From: Calidifontimicrobium sp964618555
GTDB taxonomy: Bacteria > Pseudomonadota > Gammaproteobacteria > Burkholderiales > Burkholderiaceae_C
Assembly (NCBI GenBank): GCA_964618555.1
Contig: CAZUBF010000001.1
Span: 77,788-141,787, forward strand
Length of the DNA stretch: 64,000 bases
Reading direction: 5' to 3'
Shown piece by piece: positions 31,825 through 38,919 of this stretch. A program made the position numbers and the translations under genes. How positions within the stretch are numbered: the first letter of the stretch is position 1; each line of letters starts with the position of its first letter. The notes beneath the pieces were generated by a model that worked only from the letters and a program-made list of their open reading frames with translations, was not told where the DNA came from and ran no database searches.

Positions 31825-33555
31825 ATGACCTGGCAGCAGGCGGTCGTCTTCGCCGCGCTGGCGGTGCTCGTCGTCGAGCTGATCCGCGGCCGGCGCGCCC
31901 CGGCCGCGCTGTTCGCGTCGGTGGCCTTCGTGTTCGTGATGCTCGACCTGGTCGGCCTCGAGCGCAGCCTCGCGCAGTTCACGAACAGCGGGCTGGTGAC
32001 GGTGGTCGTGCTGCTGCTGCTGTCGGTGGTGCTCGACAAGGCGCACCTGCTCGAGACGCTGGCCGAGCGGCTGGTGCGCGGCGGCTACCGCGGCGCGCTG
32101 GTCAAGCTGGTCGTGGCGACGGCGGCGTACTCGGCGCTGCTGAACAACACCGCGGTGGTGGCGTCGCTGATCGGCCCGCTGCGCACGCTGCGCGCGCACC
32201 CGGCGTCGCGGCTGCTGATGCCGATGTGCTTCGCCGCGTCGCTCGGCGGCACGCTGACGCTGGTGGGCACGTCGACGAACCTGCTCGTCAACAGCCTGAT
32301 GATCGGCCGCGACCTGCCGGCGCTGCGCATCTTCGACCTGTTTCCGGTCGGCATCCTGATCGTGGCGGCGTGCGGCGCGACGATGGTGCTGCTGTACCCG
32401 CGCCTGCTGCCGGCGCAGGCGGCGCCGCAGGAGGCGCCCTCGGAGTACTTCATCGAGGCCACGCTGCGCCCCGACTCGCCGCTGCTCGGGCGCACCGTCG
32501 AGCAGGCCGGGCTGCGCAAGCTGGCGCACCTGTACCTGGCCGAGATCGTTCGCGACGGGCACGTGATCGCGCCGGTGCAGCCCGACCGCATGCTGCGGCT
32601 GGGCGACCTGCTGGTGTTCACCGGCGACCTGACGCGGCTGGACGTGCTGACGCGCTTCGAGGGGCTCGAGACGCATGGCCAGCACTACCGCCTGCCGCTG
32701 GACAACCTGGTCGAGGTCGTCGTCGCCGCCAATTCCACCCTGGCGCGCCGCACGATCAAGGAGGTCGACTTCCGCGCCCAGTTCGACGCCGCGGTGATCG
32801 CGGTGCGCCGCGGCAGCGAGCGCCTGCGCGGGCCGATCGCCAACCTGCCGATCCAGGTCGGCGACACGCTGGTGCTCGCGGTGGGCAGCGACTTCGAGAA
32901 GCGCAACAACCTGCAGCGCAACTTCGTCGTCGTCTCGCGGCGCGAGGTGCAGAAGTTCACCGACCCGCGCAAGGGGCTGGTCGCGACCGCGGGCTTCGTC
33001 GCGACGATCGCGCTGGCCGCGTTCGGCGTCGTCGACTTCCTCAAGGCGCTGCTGGTGCTGCTGGCGCTGTTCCTGGCGTTCGGCTTCGCGAAGGCGGCCG
33101 ACCTGCGGCGCAACATGCCGTACGAGATCATGCTGATCGTCGCGTCGTCGCTGGTGATCTCGGAGGTGATGGTGGCCACCGGCGCGGCCACGCTGCTCGC
33201 CGGCGGCCTGCTGGCCGGCGTCGAGGCGTTCGGGCCGTACGGCGCGCTGGCCATGATCCTCGTCGTGACCTGGCTGCTGACCGAGCTGATGAGCAACAAC
33301 GCGGCGGCGGCGCTGGCCTTTCCGGTGGCGCTCGGCGTGGCGCAGACCACCGGGCTCGACCCGCTGCCGTTCGTGATGGCGGTGCTGTACGGCGCGAGTT
33401 GCAGCTTCCTGACGCCGTACGGCTACCAGACGAACCTGATGATCATGTCGCCCGGCCGGTACGCGCTGCGCGACTACCTGCGCGCCGGGCTGCCGGTGGC
33501 GCTGGTGTTCCAGGCCGTCGCGCTGGTGGCGATCCCGGTGTTCTTCCCGCTCTGA
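31825..33555 (+). CDS. SLC13/DASS-family permease with two TrkA_C domains, probable sulfate transporter
   Basis: 576 residues. Two sets of membrane helices (about 1-190 and 390-576) surround two RCK-C/TrkA_C-like soluble domains (about 205-290 and 295-375), the layout of SAC1/SLT-type anion permeases. The family motif GGTLTLVGTSTNLLVN is in the first half and SNNAAAALAFPVALG with PYGYQTNLMIMSPG in the second. It begins 13 bases after cysNC and is presumably co-transcribed, so sulfate is the likeliest substrate. Other anions handled by the family (dicarboxylates, silicate) are less likely in this setting. Confidence 0.88.
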   Translation: MTWQQAVVFAALAVLVVELIRGRRAPAALFASVAFVFVMLDLVGLERSLAQFTNSGLVTVVVLLLLSVVLDKAHLLETLAERLVRGGYRGALVKLVVATAAYSALLNNTAVVASLIGPLRTLRAHPASRLLMPMCFAASLGGTLTLVGTSTNLLVNSLMIGRDLPALRIFDLFPVGILIVAACGATMVLLYPRLLPAQAAPQEAPSEYFIEATLRPDSPLLGRTVEQAGLRKLAHLYLAEIVRDGHVIAPVQPDRMLRLGDLLVFTGDLTRLDVLTRFEGLETHGQHYRLPLDNLVEVVVAANSTLARRTIKEVDFRAQFDAAVIAVRRGSERLRGPIANLPIQVGDTLVLAVGSDFEKRNNLQRNFVVVSRREVQKFTDPRKGLVATAGFVATIALAAFGVVDFLKALLVLLALFLAFGFAKAADLRRNMPYEIMLIVASSLVISEVMVATGAATLLAGGLLAGVEAFGPYGALAMILVVTWLLTELMSNNAAAALAFPVALGVAQTTGLDPLPFVMAVLYGASCSFLTPYGYQTNLMIMSPGRYALRDYLRAGLPVALVFQAVALVAIPVFFPL

Positions 33556-33642
33556 CGTTCGCTGCCGCGGCGTCGACGGGATCCTGCGTCAGAATGCGCC
33601 GCTCGTGTCGCGCTGCGTGTGCGACCGGCGGATGCGACACCC

Positions 33643-34701
33643 ATGATCCTCGTCACCGGCGGCGCCGGCTTCATCGGCAGCAACTTCGTGCTCGACTGGC
33701 TCGCGCGCAGCGACGAGCCGGTGCTCAACCTCGACGCGCTGACCTACGCCGGCAACCTGCGCAACCTCGCGTCGCTGCGCGGCGACGCGCGGCACGTGTT
33801 CGTGCACGGCGACATCGGCGACCGCGCGCTGGTCGAGCGGCTGCTCGCCGGGCACCGACCGCGCGCCGTCGTGCACTTCGCCGCCGAGAGCCACGTCGAC
33901 CGCAGCATCCACCGCCCTGCGGCGTTCATGAAGACCAACGTCGAGGGCACCTTCGCGCTGCTCGAGGCCGCGCGCGGGTACTGGGGCGCGCTCGCCGGCG
34001 ACGCGAAGGCGGCGTTCCGCTTCCTGCACGTCTCGACCGACGAGGTCTACGGCAGCCTCGGCCCCGGCGACGCGGCGTTCACCGAGGAGCACGTCTACCG
34101 GCCGAACAGCCCGTACTCGGCGAGCAAGGCCGCCAGCGACCACCTGGTGCGCGCCTGGCACCACACCTACGGGCTGCCGGTGGTGACCACCAACTGCAGC
34201 AACAACTACGGGCCCTACCAGTTTCCCGAGAAGCTGATCCCGCTGATGATCGTCAACGCGCTCGCCGGCAAGCCGCTGCCGATCTACGGCGACGGGATGC
34301 AGGTGCGCGACTGGCTGTACGTCGGCGACCACTGCAGCGGCATCCGCGCCGTGCTCGAGCGCGGGCGCGTCGGCGAGACCTACAACATCGGCGGCTGGAA
34401 CGAGAAGCCCAACCGCGACATCGTCGCGACGATCTGCGCGCTGCTCGACGAACTGCGCCCCGACCCCGCCGGGCCGCACTCCCGGCTGATCACCCACGTC
34501 ACCGACCGCCCGGGCCACGACCGGCGCTACGCGATCGACGCGCGCAAGATCGAACGCGAGCTCGGCTGGCGCCCGGCCGAGACCTTCGACAGCGGCATCC
34601 GCAAGACGCTGCGCTGGTACCTCGACCACCCGGACTGGGTCGCCGAGGTGCACAGCGGCGCCTACCGCGACTGGCTGGCGACCAACTACGCGCAGCGATG
34701 A
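33643..34701 (+). CDS. rfbB: dTDP-glucose 4,6-dehydratase
   Basis: 352 residues from the ATG at 33643 (MILVTGGAGFIGSNF). The extended SDR fold has the GxxGxxG NAD motif at the start, FAAESHVDRSI, the catalytic STDEVYG and YSASK (Tyr-x3-Lys). It catalyses the second step of dTDP-L-rhamnose synthesis, removing water from dTDP-glucose. First gene of rfbBDAC; its TGA overlaps the ATG of rfbD by four bases. Confidence 0.96.
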   Translation: MILVTGGAGFIGSNFVLDWLARSDEPVLNLDALTYAGNLRNLASLRGDARHVFVHGDIGDRALVERLLAGHRPRAVVHFAAESHVDRSIHRPAAFMKTNVEGTFALLEAARGYWGALAGDAKAAFRFLHVSTDEVYGSLGPGDAAFTEEHVYRPNSPYSASKAASDHLVRAWHHTYGLPVVTTNCSNNYGPYQFPEKLIPLMIVNALAGKPLPIYGDGMQVRDWLYVGDHCSGIRAVLERGRVGETYNIGGWNEKPNRDIVATICALLDELRPDPAGPHSRLITHVTDRPGHDRRYAIDARKIERELGWRPAETFDSGIRKTLRWYLDHPDWVAEVHSGAYRDWLATNYAQR

Positions 34702-35597
34702 AGCTGCTGCTGCTCGGCTGCAACGGCCAGGTCGGCTGGGAGCTGCAGCGCGCGCTGGCGCCGCTGGGCGAGCTGAAGGCGCTGGACTTCGACACCGCGG
34801 GGCCGTGGCGCGCCGACTTCACGCGCCCCGAAGCGCTGCCGTCGCTGATCGGCGCGCTGCGGCCCGACGTCATCGTCAACGCCGCGGCGCACACCGCCGT
34901 CGACCGCGCCGAGGGCGAGCCCGAACTGGTCCGAACGATCAACGCGACCGCGCCCGGCGTGATCGCGCGCGAGGCCGCGGCGCTCGGCGCGACGCTGGTG
35001 CACTACAGCACCGACTACGTGTTCGACGGCAGCGGCGACGCGCCGCGCAGCGAGGACGCGCCGACCGAGCCGCTGTCGGTGTACGGGCGCACCAAGCTCG
35101 AGGGCGAGGCGCTGATCCGCGCCAGCGGCTGCCGGTACCTGATCCTGCGCACGAGTTGGGTCTACGCGGCGCGCGGCGGCAACTTCGCGCGCACGATGCT
35201 CAAGCTGGCCGCCGAGCGCGAGGCGCTGAACGTCATCGACGACCAGGTCGGCGCACCCACCGGCGCCGACCTGCTCGCCGACGTCACCGCGCACGCGCTG
35301 CGCGCGCTGGCCGCCCGGCCCGAGCTCGCCGGCACCTACCACTGCGTGGCCGCGGGCGAGACGAGCTGGTTCGGCTACGCACGCTTCGTCGTCGAGTGGG
35401 CGCGCGCGCGCGGCCACCCGATCCGCGTCGCGCCCGACGCGATCCGCCCGATCCCGACCTCGCACTACCCGACGCCGGCGCGGCGGCCGCTGAATTCGCG
35501 CCTGGACACGACGAAGCTGCGCACCGCGTTCGCGCTGCACCTGCCGCCGTGGCAGGCCGGCGTCGAACGCCTGCTCGCCGAAGTGCTCGGCACCTGA
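34698..35597 (+). CDS. rfbD: dTDP-4-dehydrorhamnose reductase
   Basis: 299 residues. GCNGQVGWEL is the RfbD form of the NAD(P) loop, followed by NAAAHTAVDRAE, YSTDYVFDG, VYGRTKLEGE (Tyr/Lys catalytic pair) and RTSWVYA. It makes dTDP-L-rhamnose from the 4-keto sugar with NADPH. The start overlaps the rfbB stop (ATGA), so translation is coupled. Confidence 0.96.
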   Translation: MKLLLLGCNGQVGWELQRALAPLGELKALDFDTAGPWRADFTRPEALPSLIGALRPDVIVNAAAHTAVDRAEGEPELVRTINATAPGVIAREAAALGATLVHYSTDYVFDGSGDAPRSEDAPTEPLSVYGRTKLEGEALIRASGCRYLILRTSWVYAARGGNFARTMLKLAAEREALNVIDDQVGAPTGADLLADVTAHALRALAARPELAGTYHCVAAGETSWFGYARFVVEWARARGHPIRVAPDAIRPIPTSHYPTPARRPLNSRLDTTKLRTAFALHLPPWQAGVERLLAEVLGT

Positions 35598-35612
35598 CCT
35601 CCACACACACCC

Positions 35613-36494
35613 ATGCAACGCAAAGGCATCGTTCTCGCCGGCGGGTCCGGCACCCGGCTGCATCCGGCCACGCTCGCGATGAGCAAGCAGCTGCTGCCGG
35701 TGTACGACAAGCCGATGGTCTACTACCCGCTGTCGACGCTGATGCTGGCCGGCATCCGCGACGTGCTGGTGATCAGCACGCCGCAGGACACGCCGCGCTT
35801 CGAGGCGCTGCTCGGCGACGGCAGCCGCTGGGGCATGCACCTGAGCTACTGCGTGCAGCCCAGCCCCGACGGTCTGGCGCAGGCGTTCATCCTCGGGCGG
35901 TCGTTCGTCGGTGGCCGGCCCAGCGCGCTGGTGCTCGGCGACAACATCTTCTACGGTCACGACTTCAAGGCGATGCTCGCGGCGGCGCACAAGCGCACCG
36001 CCGGCGCCACGGTGTTCGCCTACCACGTGCACGACCCCGAGCGGTACGGCGTCGTCGAGTTCGACGCGCAGCGGCGCGCGCTGAGCATCGAGGAGAAGCC
36101 GAAGGCGCCGAAGAGCCACTACGCGGTGACGGGCCTGTACTTCTACGACGAGCAGGTGTGCGACATCGCCGCGTCGATCAAGCCGAGCGCGCGCGGCGAG
36201 CTCGAGATCACCGAGGTCAACGCGCGCTACCTGCGGCAGGGCCAGCTCGACGTCGAGATCATGGGCCGCGGCTACGCGTGGCTCGACACCGGCACGCACG
36301 ACAGCCTGCTCGAGGCGAGCCAGTTCATCGCCACGCTCGAGAAGCGCCAGGGCCTGAAGGTGGCGTGCCCGGAGGAGATCGCCTACCGCGCCGGCTGGAT
36401 CGACGCGGTGCAGCTCGAGCGGCTGGCGCAGCCGATGCTGAAGAACGGTTACGGTGCCTACCTGATGCAGGTGCTGGCCGAGACCGTCTACTGA
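35613..36494 (+). CDS. rfbA: Glucose-1-phosphate thymidylyltransferase
   Basis: 293 residues, the usual RfbA length. The nucleotidyltransferase signature GIVLAGGSGTRLHPAT is at the N-terminus, followed by KQLLPVYDKPMVYYPLSTL, LGDNIFYG and ITEVNARYL, all typical. It makes dTDP-glucose from dTTP and glucose-1-phosphate and is normally inhibited by dTDP-rhamnose. It starts 15 bases after rfbD. Confidence 0.97.
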   Translation: MQRKGIVLAGGSGTRLHPATLAMSKQLLPVYDKPMVYYPLSTLMLAGIRDVLVISTPQDTPRFEALLGDGSRWGMHLSYCVQPSPDGLAQAFILGRSFVGGRPSALVLGDNIFYGHDFKAMLAAAHKRTAGATVFAYHVHDPERYGVVEFDAQRRALSIEEKPKAPKSHYAVTGLYFYDEQVCDIAASIKPSARGELEITEVNARYLRQGQLDVEIMGRGYAWLDTGTHDSLLEASQFIATLEKRQGLKVACPEEIAYRAGWIDAVQLERLAQPMLKNGYGAYLMQVLAETVY

Positions 36495-36511
36495 CCGCCG
36501 AGGCCGCCGCG

Positions 36512-37087
36512 ATGAAGCTCGTTGCGACCGCCATCGCCGACGTCGTCGTCGTCGAGCCCGCCGTGTTCGCCGACGAGCGCGGCTGGTTCATGGAGAGCCA
36601 CAACCAGCCGCGCTTCGACGCGGCGCTGCGCCAGCTCGGCCTGCCGGTGCCGCGACCGTTCGTGCAGGACAACCACTCGTGTTCGAAGGCCGGCGTGCTG
36701 CGCGGGCTGCACTACCAGCTGCCGCCGCACGCGCAGGGCAAGCTGGTGCGCGTGGTGCGCGGCGCGGCGTACGACGTCGCGGTCGACGTGCGACGCGGCT
36801 CGCCGACCTTCGGCCGCTGGGTCGGCGTCGAGCTCAGCGAAGCGAACCTGCGGCAGCTGTGGATCCCCGAGGGCTTCGCGCACGGCTTCGTCGCGCTGGC
36901 CGACGACACGCACTTCCTCTACAAGACGACCGACGTCTACGCGAAGGACTGCGAACGTGCGATCCGCTGGGACGACCCGGCGATCGGCATCGACTGGCCG
37001 CTGCCGCCCGGCGTCGCTCGTCCCATCGTCGCGCCCAAGGACGCCGCTGCGCCACGGCTGGCCGACGCCGAGTGCTTCGAACGCTGA
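36512..37087 (+). CDS. rfbC: dTDP-4-dehydrorhamnose 3,5-epimerase
   Basis: 191 residues, a cupin-fold RmlC: FADERGWFMESHN, FVQDNHSCSKAGVLRGLHYQ, VRVVRGAAYDVAVDVRRGSPTFG and PEGFAHGFVAL are all present, including the His of LRGLHYQ and the Tyr of the FLYKTTD segment. It epimerises C3 and C5 before reduction. Last gene of the rhamnose operon, starting 17 bases after rfbA. Confidence 0.96.
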   Translation: MKLVATAIADVVVVEPAVFADERGWFMESHNQPRFDAALRQLGLPVPRPFVQDNHSCSKAGVLRGLHYQLPPHAQGKLVRVVRGAAYDVAVDVRRGSPTFGRWVGVELSEANLRQLWIPEGFAHGFVALADDTHFLYKTTDVYAKDCERAIRWDDPAIGIDWPLPPGVARPIVAPKDAAAPRLADAECFER

Positions 37088-37165
37088 ACGTGGGCACGCG
37101 ACCGTCGCCTCGGGTCTGACACACGGCGCAGGCCCCCGGGCGTCGAACGCCACGGTGGTTGCCGG

Positions 37166-37265
37166 CCGAGGGTGGCGGGTGCGCTCGCCCGGAAGTGAAG
37201 GAGGAGCCAGCGGGCGAAGTCCGCTGGCGGGGGACATGGAGGGCGAGCGCACCCGCCACCCTCGG
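37166..37265. repeat. Perfect 25-base inverted repeat with inner hairpin
   Basis: Arms 37166-37190 and 37241-37265 are perfectly complementary over 25 bases (outer bases CCGAGGG and CCCTCGG), separated by 50 bases. The loop holds a second perfect seven-base stem, 37207-37213 with 37221-37227 (CCAGCGG/CCGCTGG). It sits in the 349-base gap between the convergent rfbC and GNAT-PilZ genes and could end transcription from both sides, but there is no T-run, and it is longer than a usual terminator. A mobile REP/MITE-like element is the alternative. I see no ORF in this gap. Confidence 0.75.
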
Positions 37266-37436
37266 CTCGCCCGGCCGTGGCGCGGGCCTCGCCGTGTCAC
37301 TTCAACCTGAGCATCCCCTGCTCGAGCAGCCGCCGCTGTTTCCGGCTTCCCAGGTCAGCCGGCGGTGTCTCCAATGCCGCGGCCACGGCGTGGCCCGGGG
37401 GACGCGCCGAAGTCGCGACGCGACGGGAAGATCCCG

Positions 37437-38738
37437 CTACGCCGCCTGCGGCAGCAGGTCGCGGTGCGTCTGCCCGCCTTCGAGCGCCAGCACGCAGGTG
37501 CGCCACGCGGCGTCGGGCTCGTCGATGCGAAAGCCGTAGACCTGCGACGCGCCGGGGCGCACGCCGCGCACCGCGGCCACCTTCAGCGTCGAGCGCACGC
37601 CCAGCCCGAGCTCGACGGTGGCCGTGCCCCAGGTGTCCAGCGGCAGCGGCCGCCGCGAGACCGCCTGGAAGCCCGACAGCGAGACCTCGATCACCTCGAG
37701 CTCGATGGTGGCCGTCTCGCCGCCGACGCCGAGCCGCAGCCGCGCCGGGCACTTCAGCGAATAGCGCTGGTGGCGGCGCAGCGCGATGCCCTGCAGGCGA
37801 CCCGAAGGCAGCGGCGGCAGCACCGCCCGGTACTCGGGCAGGTCGTAGATCGAGTGCAGCAGCACGCGCCGGCGCAGGTCCAGCGACTCGAACACGCGCG
37901 TGCGCCGGTTGAAGAAGTGGTCGAGCAGCTCGGGCGTCATCACCGGGTCGTTGGTGGTGTGGTACGCGCGCGAGGGCAGCGCGATGTTGGGCATGCGCGA
38001 CTCGACGAAGTAGCGGTGCAGGTTCTTGCGCTCGCGCCGGCGTCCGTACAGCGCCTCGAACTCGACGCGCGCGCGCTGCAGGTCCAGCGTGGCGCCCACC
38101 GCCGGCGCGCCGTTGGCGAAGTCGTAGCGGTCGACGGCGTGCTGCTGCAGCCGCTCGAACAGCAGCAGCGACTCGTACAGCTCGATCTTGTTCGGGTTGA
38201 CGGCGATCACCAGGTGCCGCGTGTCGAAGTACTGCGTGCAGTACTCGTACATGAACTTCATCAGCGGGAACAGGATCGCCCCGCCGGTCTTGCGGAACGC
38301 CGGGTGCACCGCGAGCGCCGAGATCTCGGCGATGCGGCCCTCGCGGGCGCGCACCTGCGACAGGTCGAACACCGACTGCAGCGGGAAGCCGAACACGCCC
38401 TCGCGGATCAGCGACATCGTGCCGACGACCTCGCCGTCGAACGTGGCGGCGAGCGTGGTCGTGGTCGGCAGCGCGTGGTACGGCGTCACGCGCAGCCCCG
38501 ACGCGTCGGGTTTCATGAAGCCGCTGGCGACGTACGCGTCGTGCAGGATGCGGAAACACGCCTCGAGTTCGTCGCGCGTCTCGGCGATCTTCAGCGCCAG
38601 ACGCGGGTCGGGCCGGGGGTCGCAGTCGATCAGCGAACGGAACAGCGCGAAACGCAGGTCGCGCGGCAGGAACCCGACCGCGCGGCGCACGCCCTCGTGC
38701 GCGGCCTTGCGCAGCTGCGTGCGCAGCGACTGCTTCAT
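37437..38738 (-). CDS. GNAT (FeeM-like N-acyltransferase) fused to a PilZ domain
   Basis: 433 residues. About 45-205 is an acyltransferase fold like the N-acyl amino acid/homoserine-lactone-synthase type seen near PEP-CTERM/exosortase genes: CFRILHDAYVASGFM, RVTPYHALP, EISALAVHPAFRKTGG. The C-terminal 110 residues (from about 325) look like PilZ: RRHQRYSLKCPARL gives the RxxxR motif and EVSLSGFQA a slightly altered [D/N]xSxxG with Glu first. PilZ binds cyclic-di-GMP, so the acyltransferase may be switched by it. It is followed on the same strand (upstream side) by prsT, prsR and prsK. Confidence 0.75.
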   Translation of the reverse strand: MKQSLRTQLRKAAHEGVRRAVGFLPRDLRFALFRSLIDCDPRPDPRLALKIAETRDELEACFRILHDAYVASGFMKPDASGLRVTPYHALPTTTTLAATFDGEVVGTMSLIREGVFGFPLQSVFDLSQVRAREGRIAEISALAVHPAFRKTGGAILFPLMKFMYEYCTQYFDTRHLVIAVNPNKIELYESLLLFERLQQHAVDRYDFANGAPAVGATLDLQRARVEFEALYGRRRERKNLHRYFVESRMPNIALPSRAYHTTNDPVMTPELLDHFFNRRTRVFESLDLRRRVLLHSIYDLPEYRAVLPPLPSGRLQGIALRRHQRYSLKCPARLRLGVGGETATIELEVIEVSLSGFQAVSRRPLPLDTWGTATVELGLGVRSTLKVAAVRGVRPGASQVYGFRIDEPDAAWRTCVLALEGGQTHRDLLPQAA

Positions 38739-38890
38739 CGCCGAAGCGGCGGCGCGACGCCGTCGGCATGCGGGTGGCGGGGGCGGGGGGCGGCGGTCAT
38801 CGTCGGTGCGGCGGGTGGAACCGCCTGACGGGTTATCGACCGCCGCCGCGGCCCACTTGAGGGCGGCGCGGCCGCCGCCGCGCGCCGCCC

Positions 38891-38916
38891 GCCCGTGCCG
38901 GCCGCCCGTGCCGGCC
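38891..38916. repeat. Two tandem copies of a 13-base unit
   Basis: GCCCGTGCCGGCC occurs twice without a gap, at 38891-38903 and 38904-38916, just downstream of the prsT stop in the 181-base gap to the GNAT-PilZ gene. It is GC-rich, may form CCGGCC-based hairpins, and is probably slippage sequence. Confidence 0.6.
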
Positions 38917-38919
38917 GGC

